Below, piece after piece: positions 1 to 7,336 of a stretch of DNA of 10,468 nt. How positions within the stretch are numbered: the first letter of the stretch is position 1; the number at the start of each line of letters is the position of its first letter. The notes under the pieces were generated by a model. It saw nothing but the letters and a program-made list of their open reading frames with translations. It was not told the DNA's origin and made no database searches. Source of the DNA: JALYUA01 sp040004225 (GTDB lineage Bacteria > Acidobacteriota > Thermoanaerobaculia > UBA5066 > Gp7-AA6); contig JBDUBI010000180.1 in assembly GCA_040004225.1 (NCBI GenBank), forward strand, positions 1-10,468. Direction: 5' to 3'. The position numbers and the translations under genes are program-made.

Positions 1-24
1 GCCTTCGCCGCGCACGGCGAAGGC
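1..24. repeat. Perfect 10-bp inverted repeat (hairpin)
   Basis: Positions 1-10 (GCCTTCGCCG) are the exact reverse complement of 15-24, with a 4-base loop CGCA. The core GCGAAGGC is seen again at 39-46. No T-run follows, so a standard intrinsic terminator is not shown. It could be the 3' end hairpin of a gene upstream of the window or one copy of a dispersed palindromic repeat; one copy alone cannot decide. Confidence 0.6.
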
Positions 25-60
25 AGCTCCCGCAGTGAGCGAAGGCGACGGTTAGGGTTG

Positions 61-66
61 TATAGT
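61..66 (+). promoter_or_regulatory. Candidate -10 box TATAGT upstream of the first gene
   Basis: TATAGT differs from the TATAAT consensus at one base and stands out in a GC-rich region. It lies 15 bases before the ATG at 82, so transcription would start about 7-9 bases before the start codon, giving a very short leader. That would fit the lack of a ribosome-binding site there. No convincing -35 box is seen at the usual distance. Confidence 0.3.
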
Positions 67-81
67 TTGAAAGCACAATCC

Positions 82-564
82 ATGAAGGGCGAAACCGAGT
101 TTCTGCGGGTCCGCAAGCAGAACGTTGCGGTGGACTTGACCCTCGCGGGCATGGCTCCGCGGCGGGTGGAGCTGTTCCTCGCCGACCCGGATCGCTCCGA
201 CGACCGCCGCAACCAGGTTCTTGCTCTCCTCGAAGAGGGCACCTCGTTTCTGCCGGCCCGCGATTGCGTCAGCGGGCGGTGGGAGATCTTCCGCCGGGAC
301 TCGGTGCTCTGGGCGCGGATTCCGCTCGCGGACCTGGCGGCCGGCGGAGAACCGGACGAGCTCTTCGAGATCCGGCAGAAAGTGCGCGTGGAGTTGATGT
401 CGGCGGACCCTCTGACGGGCGAGCTCCTCTGGTCCGCCGAGCAGCAGTCGACCCGCGTCACCGACTACATGAATTCCGAAGGGCGCTTCTTCCGGCTCTG
501 GCAGGAGGAGCACGTCCTTCTCGTGAACAGGTCATACGTTCTCCGGGTCATCGAAGACCCCTAA
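82..564 (+). CDS. Hypothetical protein with two similar halves, upstream of pilT
   Basis: A 160-residue protein that I do not recognise with certainty. It has no signal peptide, membrane span or Cys/His cluster and is probably cytoplasmic. Residues 11-82 and 98-157 follow a common plan: a basic start (RKQNVAVDL against RQKVRVEL), a Gly-containing turn, a charged Arg/Asp/Asn stretch, a Phe near the middle, then a hydrophobic strand with a basic residue (DSVLWARIPL against RSYVLRVIE). This suggests an internal duplication of a small beta-rich domain. The ATG at 82 is chosen; an in-frame TTG at 58 would add eight residues but overlaps the likely -10 box. Neither start has a good ribosome-binding site. 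The stop is 16 bases before the pilT start, so the two are probably cotranscribed and the protein may serve pilus or motility control. That role is inferred from position only. Confidence 0.7.
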   Translation: MKGETEFLRVRKQNVAVDLTLAGMAPRRVELFLADPDRSDDRRNQVLALLEEGTSFLPARDCVSGRWEIFRRDSVLWARIPLADLAAGGEPDELFEIRQKVRVELMSADPLTGELLWSAEQQSTRVTDYMNSEGRFFRLWQEEHVLLVNRSYVLRVIEDP

Positions 565-568
565 ATCC

Positions 569-575
569 GGGAGGA
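569..575 (+). promoter_or_regulatory. Ribosome-binding site fixing the TTG start of pilT
   Basis: GGGAGGA lies five bases before the TTG at 581. It is a strong purine-rich site and is the main reason to accept a TTG start rather than a later ATG (612). Confidence 0.7.
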
Positions 576-580
576 AACCC

Positions 581-2092
581 TTGGCGCAGATCGACGCTCT
601 GCTCGCGAGCATGGAAAAATTCGGGGCGCAGGGAGCTCAGCTCGCAAGCGGCGAGAAGGTCCAGCTCGTCTTTCCGACGGGAAAGCGGTTCGCTTCCCAG
701 ACGACCCCTCACGCCTCTCTCGTCAAGCTGGTCGAGGAAATTCTCCCGACGGGGACGACCCTGAATCGCAACGGCGGGACGACGTTTGTCTACCCCCACA
801 ACGGCTCCTCCGTGACGATCCGCGTGGACGCGGGCCTGGGCACCTGGAAGGTTTCGATCGAGCCCAAGACCGCCGAGCCGATCCCCGCGTCGCCCGCTGC
901 GACCTCGGCCTCGGCCGCGACGGCCCCCACGTCGCCTCCGCCAGCCGCCCCCGCCGCCGCGCTCCCTCCGCCGCCACCACGTCCCTCCTACAAGAACGTC
1001 CAGGTCGACTCCGCGATCGAGCGGCTCTTAGTCAAGCTCCTCGAGGTCGGGGCATCGGACCTGCATCTCTCCTCCGGCGCCGTGCCGGCGGTGCGAGTGC
1101 ACGGCTCGATTCAGGCTCTGGAGGGCTATCCGGCGTTCACGGAAGACGAGCTTCTCGCCCGGCTCTACGAGATCACGCCCGCGAGAAACCGCGAGGAGTA
1201 CGAGCGCCGCAACGACACAGACTTCGCGCACGCGATCCCCGGCGTCTCCCGGTTCCGCGTCAACCTTTTTCGCGACCGCCACGGTCCCGCGGCGGTTTTC
1301 CGCGCGATTCCCTACGAGATCCGCTCGCCTGAAGAGATCGGACTTCCCCCGAGCGTCCTCGAGCTGTGCAATCTGACCAAGGGGCTCGTCCTCGTGACCG
1401 GCCCGACCGGATCGGGCAAATCCACAACGCTCGCCACCCTGATCGACTACATCAACAAGAACCGCACGGACCACATCATCACCATCGAAGACCCGATCGA
1501 GTTCGTTCACGAGAACAAGCAATGCCTGGTCAACCAGCGCGAGGTCCACTCGCACACGGACTCCTTCAAGGACGCCTTGCGCGCCGCGTTGCGCGAGGAC
1601 CCCGACATCGTCCTCGTCGGCGAAATGAGAGACCTCGAGACGATCGCGATCGCCGTCGAGACCGCGGAAACGGGACATCTCGTCTTCGGAACGCTCCACA
1701 CGACCACGGCCCCTTCGACGGTCGACCGGATCGTCGACCAGTTCCCGGCGGACCGGCAGGAACAGATCCGGACGATGCTCGCGAGCTCGCTGCGGGGCGT
1801 CATCTCTCAGACCCTGTGCAAGCGGATCGGGGGCGGTCGCGCCGCCGCCTACGAGATTCTAATCTGCAATGCGGCGGTGTCGAACCTGATCCGCGAGAAG
1901 AAGGTCTTCCAGATCTACTCGATCATGCAGACCAGCAAACAGCAGGGGATGATGACCTTGAACGACTCGCTCTTCACGCTCGTGAAGAACAAAGTCGTCG
2001 ACTTCAAGGAAGCCTACGCGATGGCCGTCAACAAGACCGAGTTCGCGGCGCAGGTCAGCCGCGAGGCCGGCAAGCCGGCGGTCGAAGCGTAG
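581..2092 (+). CDS. pilT: PilT-like type IV pilus retraction ATPase with N-terminal extension
   Basis: A hexameric secretion-family ATPase of the PilT/PilU class, which powers disassembly of type IV pili at the inner membrane and so drives twitching motility. The 503 residues fall into three parts. An unassigned region (1-95) contains predicted strands around VQLVFPTG and GTTFVYPHNGSSVTIRV. An Ala/Pro-rich linker spans about 96-136. The PilT core runs from about 141. In the core I see ASDLHL (158-163), Walker A GPTGSGKST (274-282, K280), the Asp box IEDPIEF (302-308), the Walker B region with GEMRD (347-351) and the His box GHLVFGTLHT (365-374). PilT's conserved AIRNLIRE motif appears as AVSNLIRE (432-439). 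The core alone matches the usual PilT length of about 350, so the first 140 residues are extra. Start is TTG with a strong ribosome-binding site. PilU or another paralogue is possible; no other pilus genes are in the window. Confidence 0.93.
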   Translation: MAQIDALLASMEKFGAQGAQLASGEKVQLVFPTGKRFASQTTPHASLVKLVEEILPTGTTLNRNGGTTFVYPHNGSSVTIRVDAGLGTWKVSIEPKTAEPIPASPAATSASAATAPTSPPPAAPAAALPPPPPRPSYKNVQVDSAIERLLVKLLEVGASDLHLSSGAVPAVRVHGSIQALEGYPAFTEDELLARLYEITPARNREEYERRNDTDFAHAIPGVSRFRVNLFRDRHGPAAVFRAIPYEIRSPEEIGLPPSVLELCNLTKGLVLVTGPTGSGKSTTLATLIDYINKNRTDHIITIEDPIEFVHENKQCLVNQREVHSHTDSFKDALRAALREDPDIVLVGEMRDLETIAIAVETAETGHLVFGTLHTTTAPSTVDRIVDQFPADRQEQIRTMLASSLRGVISQTLCKRIGGGRAAAYEILICNAAVSNLIREKKVFQIYSIMQTSKQQGMMTLNDSLFTLVKNKVVDFKEAYAMAVNKTEFAAQVSREAGKPAVEA

Positions 2093-2105
2093 GGAACGCC
2101 CGTCC

Positions 2106-2152
2106 CGGGAGCCTGTCTTCGCCGCCTTCTGTCGGCGCCGCCGAGGCTCCCG
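2106..2152. terminator. Branched stem-loop 14 bases after pilT
   Basis: A 9-bp perfect stem pairs 2106-2114 (CGGGAGCCT) with 2144-2152 (AGGCTCCCG). Inside the loop, 2120-2124 (CGCCG) can pair with 2133-2137 (CGGCG). The position just after the pilT stop suits a transcription end or an mRNA-stabilising structure. There is no T-run, so Rho-independent termination is not proven. Confidence 0.45.
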
Positions 2153-2159
2153 CTCGAAC

Positions 2160-2255
2160 AGGCTGCGGCAGGGTGAACTGGCAACCCTGCACGGTCGTCC
2201 CCACCGGCACGTTGACGATCGCGTCGTTGCATTTCGGGCCGCTGTCGGTTGAACG
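2160..2255 (-). pseudogene. Possible remnant of a minus-strand coding sequence
   Basis: Reading the minus strand from 2255 downward gives 32 codons after a TGA stop, including CNDAIVNVPVGTTVQGCQF. The stretch has mostly G or C in third positions, alternating strand-like hydrophobic residues and two Cys 16 residues apart, and so looks more protein-like than random. There is no ATG in this frame after the stop; the first plausible start would be an internal GTG, without a ribosome-binding site. Downstream the frame continues to a stop near 2056 inside the pilT end, but the sequence there is no longer convincing. A chance reading in high-GC DNA is a real alternative. Confidence 0.15.
2168..2190. 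repeat. Second stem-loop in the pilT-M16 gap
   Basis: GCAGGGT (2168-2174) pairs perfectly with ACCCTGC (2184-2190) across a 9-base loop. It follows the stem-loop at 2106-2152 by 15 bases. Role unknown; it could be part of a two-hairpin transcription end. It also lies inside a stretch that reads as peptide-like on the minus strand. Confidence 0.35.
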
Positions 2256-2290
2256 TCACGAAACGGGGAAGTTCGCGCCCTTTTTCACGT

Positions 2291-2296
2291 TATAAG
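2291..2296 (+). promoter_or_regulatory. Candidate -10 box TATAAG for the peptidase operon
   Basis: TATAAG follows a short T-run (2281-2285) and is the most AT-rich spot in the gap. It would place the transcript start near 2303 and give a leader of about 45 bases before the ATG at 2349. No clear -35 box is seen, so this is a weak call. Confidence 0.3.
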
Positions 2297-2338
2297 CTCG
2301 GAATCACACGCTTTTCGCGGGGCCCGGCTCCGCCTTCT

Positions 2339-2344
2339 GGAGGA
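2339..2344 (+). promoter_or_regulatory. Ribosome-binding site of the M16 peptidase gene
   Basis: GGAGGA sits four bases before the ATG at 2349. It supports this start over earlier in-frame possibilities and leaves the signal peptide at the N-terminus. Confidence 0.65.
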
Positions 2345-2348
2345 TTGA

Positions 2349-5138
2349 ATGCGCCTGCGCCCCCGCGCTCTTCTGTTGTGCTTCGCCGTCGGATCTTCGA
2401 CCTCGATCGCCGCCTCTGCGCCGAAACCGGCGACGCCTGCCAGGCCGGCCGCCGCCGCGAGAAAGGCCGCGCCTCCCGAGCGCGTGACCTCGGTCGAAGG
2501 CATCACGGAATACGTCCTGGACAACGGGCTTCACATCCTGCTCTTCCCGGACCAGACCAAGCACACGATCACGGTGAACATCACCTACGTGGTGGGTTCC
2601 CGCAACGAGAACTACGGAGAGACGGGGATGGCGCATCTGCTCGAGCACCTGATGTTCAAGGGGACGCCGAAGCACCCCAACATCCTGCAGGAGCTGACGT
2701 CCCACGGGGCGCGGCCGAACGGCTCGACCTCGTTCGACCGCACGAACTACTTCGAAACGTTCCAGGCTTCGGACGAAAACTTGCGCTGGGCGCTCGACCT
2801 CGAGGCGGACCGCATGGTCCATTCGTTCATCGCGAAAAAGGACCTCGACAGCGAAATGACGGTCGTTCGGAACGAGTTCGAGATGGGCGAGAACGACCCC
2901 TCCAGCATCCTCGAGGAGCGCGTCCTGTCCACGTCCTACCTGTGGCACAACTACGGCCATTCGACCATCGGAGCGCGCGCCGACCTCGAAAACGTCCCGA
3001 TCGAGCGCCTGCAGGCGTTCTGGCGGACGTACTACCAGCCCGACAATGCCTACCTGCTCGTGGCCGGACAATTCGACGAGCCGAAGACTCTTGCCCTCAT
3101 TCACCAGATCTACTCGGGGATCCCCCGTCCGGCTCGCAAGCTCCAGGCGACGTACACCGCGGAGCCCACGCAGGACGGGGAACGCGATGTCACGCTGCGC
3201 CGAGTCGGAGACGTCCAGGCCCTCGCCGTGGCGTATCACGTGCCCTCCGCTTCACATGCCGACGCGGCCGCCGTCGAAGTGCTCACGCGCGTCCTCTCGG
3301 ACACCCCGTCGGGCCGTCTCCACAAGGCCCTGGTCGAGACGAAGAAGGCTTCGTCCATCGGAGGTTTTCTCCAACCCCTGCGCGAACCCGGCTTCGTGAT
3401 GTTGTCCGCGGAAGTCCGGCAGGAGTCCTCGATAGACGACGCGCGGAAGACGATGCTCGAGACGATCGACGCGCTCGGGAAACAGCCGCCGACGAAGGAA
3501 GAAGTCGAGCGCGCAAAAACGGCGCTGATCAAGAACATCGAGCTCACGCTCAATTCCGCCGACCGCGTTGGCCTGCAGATGAGCGAATGGATCGGCGCCG
3601 GGGACTGGCGCCTCTTCTTCCTGAACCGCGACCGGATCCAGAGGGTCACGCCCGAAGACGTGACGCGCGTCGCCGCGTCCTATTTCAAGCCCTCGAACCG
3701 GACCGTCGGCGAATTCCTGCCCACCCCGAAACCGGACCGGGCCGAGATCCCGCCGGCACCCGACGTCGTGGCGATGCTCAAGGACTACAAAGGGCAGACC
3801 GCGACGGCGCAGGGCGAGGCATTCGACCCGACGCCGGCAAACATCGATGCGCGAACCAGCCGGTCGGCCCTGTCGAACGGAATGAAGCTGGCCCTCCTCC
3901 CGAAGAAGACCCGCGGTGAGACCGTCGTCGCGACGATGACGCTGCGGTTCGGAGACGAGAAGAGCCTCATGAACCGTTCGACGGCCGCCGATCTCGCGGC
4001 CGACATGCTCCGCCGAGGCACCGCGAAGCACACGCGGCAGCAGATCAACGACGAGTTCGACCGGCTGAAAGCACGGATCGCGATCTCGGGGGGCCCCACC
4101 TCGGCCGCGGTGAGGGTAGAAACGATCCGCGCGAGTCTTCCCGCCGTCCTGCGGCTCGTGGCCGAGATCCTGCGCACGCCGACATTCCCGACGTCGGAGT
4201 TCGAACAGCTGAAACAGGAGAACCTCGCCGGGATCGAGCAGCAGAAGAGCGATCCGAACTTCATCGGGCAGAACGCCTACCAGCGCCACATGAGCAATTA
4301 CCCGAAGGGCGACGTGCGATACGTGCAGACGGCGGCCGAAACGCTGGCCGGTTACCAGGCAGCGACGCTCGAGGACGCGCGAAAGTTCTACACCGACTTC
4401 TACGGTGCCTCGAACGCGGAGCTCGCGGTGGTCGGGGATTTCGATCCGAAGGACATTGCCGGCTTGAGCGGCGAACTCTTCGGCGACTGGAAGAGCCCGA
4501 GGCCGTTCGCCCGTGTCCCGCGGCCGTTTAAGGAAGTCGCGCCGTTAAACCAGTCCTTTCCTGCCCCGGACAAAGCCAACGCGTTCCTGCTCGCGGGTAT
4601 GTCGCTCAACCTGCGGGATGACGATCCCGACTACCCCGCCCTCGTCCTCGGCAACTACATGCTCGGCGGCGGGTTCTTGAACTCCCGTCTCGCCACGCGA
4701 ATCCGTCAGAAGGAAGGCCTTTCCTACGGCGTGGGCTCCCAGTTCGCCGCGAGCCCCCTCGACAAGAGCGGCACGTTTCAGACGTTCGCCATCTACGCGC
4801 CGCAGAACGTCGAGAAACTGGAGGCCGCGTTCAAAGAAGAGGTCGCGCGCGCGTTGAAGGACGGCTTCGCGCCCCAGGAAATCGCGGAGGCAAAGTCCGG
4901 GTTTCTCCAGGGAGCGCAGGTCGGCCGGGCCCAGGACGCGTCGCTCGCCCGCAAGCTGTCAGACAACCTGTTCATCGACCGGACCCTTGCATGGGACGCG
5001 GGCCTGGAGAAGAAGATCGCCGCGCTGACACCGGACGAGATCGTTTCGGCGATGCGCCGGCACATCGACCCGTCTAAGATCACGATCATCAAGGCGGGAG
5101 ACTTCAAGACGGCCCCGGCGGCCGCGCCAGCAAAATGA
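2349..5138 (+). CDS. Exported two-half M16 (insulinase/pitrilysin-type) zinc metallopeptidase
   Basis: A 929-residue metallopeptidase likely to degrade peptides in the periplasm. Residues 1-24 form a signal peptide (basic MRLRPR, then ALLLCFAVG, likely cut after ASA at 24), followed by an Ala/Pro/Lys-rich stretch to about 43. The first half carries the inverted zinc motif HLLEH (H96, E99, H100) and the third ligand E176 in VVRNE, exactly 76 residues after H100, as the family requires. The second half, from about 445, starts again with the M16 fold (SNGMKLALL) but has no HxxEH; the matching place reads AADLAADMLRRGT. It does carry the substrate-contact pair R786 and Y793 in IRQKEGLSYG. So one half holds the metal and the other completes the substrate chamber, as in fused M16 enzymes. 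Cys11 is too close to the N-terminus for a likely lipobox. The gene is followed after 68 bases by oligopeptidase B, with no terminator between. Confidence 0.92.
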   Translation: MRLRPRALLLCFAVGSSTSIAASAPKPATPARPAAAARKAAPPERVTSVEGITEYVLDNGLHILLFPDQTKHTITVNITYVVGSRNENYGETGMAHLLEHLMFKGTPKHPNILQELTSHGARPNGSTSFDRTNYFETFQASDENLRWALDLEADRMVHSFIAKKDLDSEMTVVRNEFEMGENDPSSILEERVLSTSYLWHNYGHSTIGARADLENVPIERLQAFWRTYYQPDNAYLLVAGQFDEPKTLALIHQIYSGIPRPARKLQATYTAEPTQDGERDVTLRRVGDVQALAVAYHVPSASHADAAAVEVLTRVLSDTPSGRLHKALVETKKASSIGGFLQPLREPGFVMLSAEVRQESSIDDARKTMLETIDALGKQPPTKEEVERAKTALIKNIELTLNSADRVGLQMSEWIGAGDWRLFFLNRDRIQRVTPEDVTRVAASYFKPSNRTVGEFLPTPKPDRAEIPPAPDVVAMLKDYKGQTATAQGEAFDPTPANIDARTSRSALSNGMKLALLPKKTRGETVVATMTLRFGDEKSLMNRSTAADLAADMLRRGTAKHTRQQINDEFDRLKARIAISGGPTSAAVRVETIRASLPAVLRLVAEILRTPTFPTSEFEQLKQENLAGIEQQKSDPNFIGQNAYQRHMSNYPKGDVRYVQTAAETLAGYQAATLEDARKFYTDFYGASNAELAVVGDFDPKDIAGLSGELFGDWKSPRPFARVPRPFKEVAPLNQSFPAPDKANAFLLAGMSLNLRDDDPDYPALVLGNYMLGGGFLNSRLATRIRQKEGLSYGVGSQFAASPLDKSGTFQTFAIYAPQNVEKLEAAFKEEVARALKDGFAPQEIAEAKSGFLQGAQVGRAQDASLARKLSDNLFIDRTLAWDAGLEKKIAALTPDEIVSAMRRHIDPSKITIIKAGDFKTAPAAAPAK

Positions 5139-5197
5139 CCGGCTTTGAAATCGATCCACCAAAACCGGGCGAGTTCGAGCTCGGCGTCCGCACACTC

Positions 5198-5202
5198 GAG
5201 GT
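5198..5202 (+). promoter_or_regulatory. Ribosome-binding site deciding the oligopeptidase B start
   Basis: GAGGT lies four bases before the ATG at 5207. The competing ATG at 5135 overlaps the M16 stop (ATGA) but has no purine-rich site at a good distance and would put 24 mostly polar residues before an apparent signal peptide. The 5207 start is preferred. Confidence 0.5.
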
Positions 5203-5206
5203 CAAA

Positions 5207-7321
5207 ATGAAGCGTCTCCTGCTGTTCGCCTCGATCGCGGGCATTTCATCCCTGTCGGCCGGGCTCCCGGCCCCCGACGTTCCGGAGGTACCAAAACCGC
5301 CTATGGCCAAAAAACTCGGCAGGACCGAAACCTTGCACGGCGAAGAGAGAAAGGACGAGTACTTCTGGCTGCGCGAGAGGAAGAGCCCCGAGGTCCACGC
5401 GTACCTCGATGCGGAGAACGCGTATACCGAGGACGTGATGAAGGACACCGCGCCCCTCCAGCAGAGGCTCTACTCGGAAATGCTCGGCCGCATCAAGGAG
5501 ACGGACCTTTCGGTTCCGTACCGCAAGGGGGACTATTTTTATTACTCGCGGACCGAAGAGGGCAAAGCCTACGCGATTTACTGCCGCAAGCACGGCGGCC
5601 TCGATGCTCCCGAAGAGGTCACGATCGACTTGAACGAGCTCGCGCGCGGCGAACGTTTCATGGCGCGCGGCGCGTACCAGGTGAGCGACGACGGAAAACT
5701 GCTGGCCTACTCGATAGATAACACCGGCTTCCGCGAATACATGCTGCACGTGAAGAATCTCGTCACCGGCAAAGTGGGCGCCGAGAGCATCCCCCGCGTC
5801 TCTTCCGTCGCCTGGGCCGCTGACAACAGAACGCTCTTCTATGTCGTGGATAACGACGCGAAGCGCCCGTACCGTCTGTACCGGCACGTGGCGGGGTCCT
5901 CCGCGCCCGACGCGCTCGTCTACGAGGAGAAGGACGCCATGTTCACGCTCGGCGTCGAGCGCTCCTTGAGCGGCGCCTTCGTCCTGCTCGAATCGGGCTC
6001 GCACACCTCGAGCGAATGGCGGTTTCTGGCATCCGCCGAGCCGGCAGGGGCCTGGCATCTGGTCTCGCCGCGGGAGAAAGAGCATCAGTACGACGTCGAT
6101 CACCATGGGGACCTCTTTTACATTCGGACGAACCTCGGCTGCCGCAATTTCCATGTCGTGACGGCGCCAGTCGCCAATCCGGGAAGGCCCGCCTGGAAAG
6201 AGGCTCTCCCCTGCCGCAAAGGCGTGATGGTCTCCGGCCTCCGCCTCTTTGCCGGCCACGCCGTGTACTTGGAGCGCGAGGACGGCGTCCCGCGCGTGCG
6301 GATCACGGATCTCCGTTCCGGCGCTTCGCATCGCGTCGAGTTCCCCGAGAGCGTCTACACGTTGAACCCCGAGGCGAACGCCGAGTTCTCTACGGCGAAG
6401 TTCCGATTCAACTACCAGTCGCTCACCACGCCTCCGACCGTTTACGAATACGACATGGGCACGAAAGAACGGTCCCTGTTGAAGCGGACGGAGGTCCTCG
6501 GTGGATACGATCCCGCGAGATACAGGACGGAACGTATCTTCGCCACAGCCTCCGATGGCACGAGGGTTCCGATCTCGCTCGTCTACCGCAAGGGGCTCGT
6601 CCGGGACGGATCGAACCCCACGCTTCTGAATGGATACGGCTCCTACGGCGTGGCAAACTTTCCGACGTTCAACTCCGGGCGCGTGAGCCTGCTCGACCGG
6701 GGCTTCGTCTTCGCAATCGCGCACATCCGCGGCGGCGGAGAGATGGGCAAGGTCTGGCACGACTCCGGAAAGATGATGTCCAAGAAGAACACCTTCACCG
6801 ACTTCATCGCGGCGGCCGAAGCGTTGATCGCCCAGAAGTACACCTCGCGCGAAAAGCTGGCGATCGAAGGCGGCAGCGCCGGGGGGCTGCTGATGGGAGC
6901 GGTCGTGAACATGCGGCCGGACCTCTTCCGGGTCGTGATCGCGCACGTCCCGTTCGTCGACGTCATCAACACGATGCTCGACGAGACCCTGCCCCTCACG
7001 GTGGGCGAGTTCGAGGAATGGGGCAATCCGAGGGTCAAGGAACAGTACGACTACATGAAGTCGTACAGCCCGTACGACAACCTCGCGGCCCGATCGTACC
7101 CGGCGATGCTCGTCAAGACGTCCTTCGACGACAGCCAGGTCATGTACTGGGAACCCGCGAAATACGTGGCGCGCCTGCGCTCCATCAAGACGGACACGAA
7201 CCCGCTGCTCTTCAAGATCAACATGGCCGGCGGACACGGGGGCTCGTCCGGCCGATACGACCGGATCCGGGAGGTTTCGTTCGACTACGCGTTCCTGTTT
7301 AAGACGCTCGGAGTTTCTTAA
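5207..7321 (+). CDS. ptrB: Oligopeptidase B (prolyl oligopeptidase family S9A), probably exported
   Basis: A serine oligopeptidase that cuts short peptides after Arg or Lys. The 704 residues comprise an N-terminal segment, a beta-propeller that filters substrates by size, and a C-terminal alpha/beta hydrolase domain. The catalytic triad is complete: S557 in GGSAGG, D642 in DDSQV and H677 in GGHGG. From memory the E. coli enzyme has S532, D617 and H652, a constant offset of 25. E601 and E603 in GEFEEWGNP match the acidic residues that bind the basic side chain. Other family blocks are DRGFVFAIAHIRGGGEMG, KKNTFTDFI, PFVDVINTMLDE and KSYSPYDN. Unusually for this mostly cytosolic enzyme, the N-terminus (MKRLLLFASIAGISSLSAG) looks like a signal peptide with cleavage after A18. 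The start at 5207 is chosen by ribosome-binding site and signal; 5135 would add 24 residues. It sits in an apparent operon with the exported M16 peptidase, which fits joint peptide breakdown in the envelope. Confidence 0.93.
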   Translation: MKRLLLFASIAGISSLSAGLPAPDVPEVPKPPMAKKLGRTETLHGEERKDEYFWLRERKSPEVHAYLDAENAYTEDVMKDTAPLQQRLYSEMLGRIKETDLSVPYRKGDYFYYSRTEEGKAYAIYCRKHGGLDAPEEVTIDLNELARGERFMARGAYQVSDDGKLLAYSIDNTGFREYMLHVKNLVTGKVGAESIPRVSSVAWAADNRTLFYVVDNDAKRPYRLYRHVAGSSAPDALVYEEKDAMFTLGVERSLSGAFVLLESGSHTSSEWRFLASAEPAGAWHLVSPREKEHQYDVDHHGDLFYIRTNLGCRNFHVVTAPVANPGRPAWKEALPCRKGVMVSGLRLFAGHAVYLEREDGVPRVRITDLRSGASHRVEFPESVYTLNPEANAEFSTAKFRFNYQSLTTPPTVYEYDMGTKERSLLKRTEVLGGYDPARYRTERIFATASDGTRVPISLVYRKGLVRDGSNPTLLNGYGSYGVANFPTFNSGRVSLLDRGFVFAIAHIRGGGEMGKVWHDSGKMMSKKNTFTDFIAAAEALIAQKYTSREKLAIEGGSAGGLLMGAVVNMRPDLFRVVIAHVPFVDVINTMLDETLPLTVGEFEEWGNPRVKEQYDYMKSYSPYDNLAARSYPAMLVKTSFDDSQVMYWEPAKYVARLRSIKTDTNPLLFKINMAGGHGGSSGRYDRIREVSFDYAFLFKTLGVS

Positions 7322-7336
7322 AACGTCAGTCTGTCC

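Noticed and set aside
1028..1699. A 223-codon minus-strand frame opposite pilT
   Set aside because: It mirrors the conserved ATPase boxes and has no features of its own; a codon-bias shadow.
2349..2381. Lipoprotein signal (LLLC, Cys11) in the M16 peptidase
   Set aside because: The Cys is only 11 residues in, with almost no hydrophobic stretch before it. A signal peptidase I site after residue 24 fits better.
2249..3919. A 556-codon plus-strand frame overlapping the M16 gene
   Set aside because: Very Arg/Pro/Ala-rich with no recognisable motif. It lies in another frame of a gene with clear zinc ligands and a good ribosome-binding site.
4010..4060. A second zinc site in the C-terminal half of the M16 peptidase
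   Set aside because: The aligned place reads AADLAADMLRRGT and lacks both His and the Glu. The half is non-catalytic, as is usual in fused M16 enzymes.
5135..5206. Start of the oligopeptidase B gene at the ATG overlapping the M16 stop
   Set aside because: An ATGA overlap is attractive for coupling, but the added residues are polar, there is no ribosome-binding site, and the apparent signal peptide would become internal. The ATG at 5207 is better, though the earlier start is not excluded.
5246..7237. A 663-codon open frame on the minus strand opposite the oligopeptidase B gene
   Set aside because: The plus-strand gene has a complete triad and family motifs throughout. The antisense frame is rich in Arg, Val and His in the way expected of a high-GC shadow and shows no domain.
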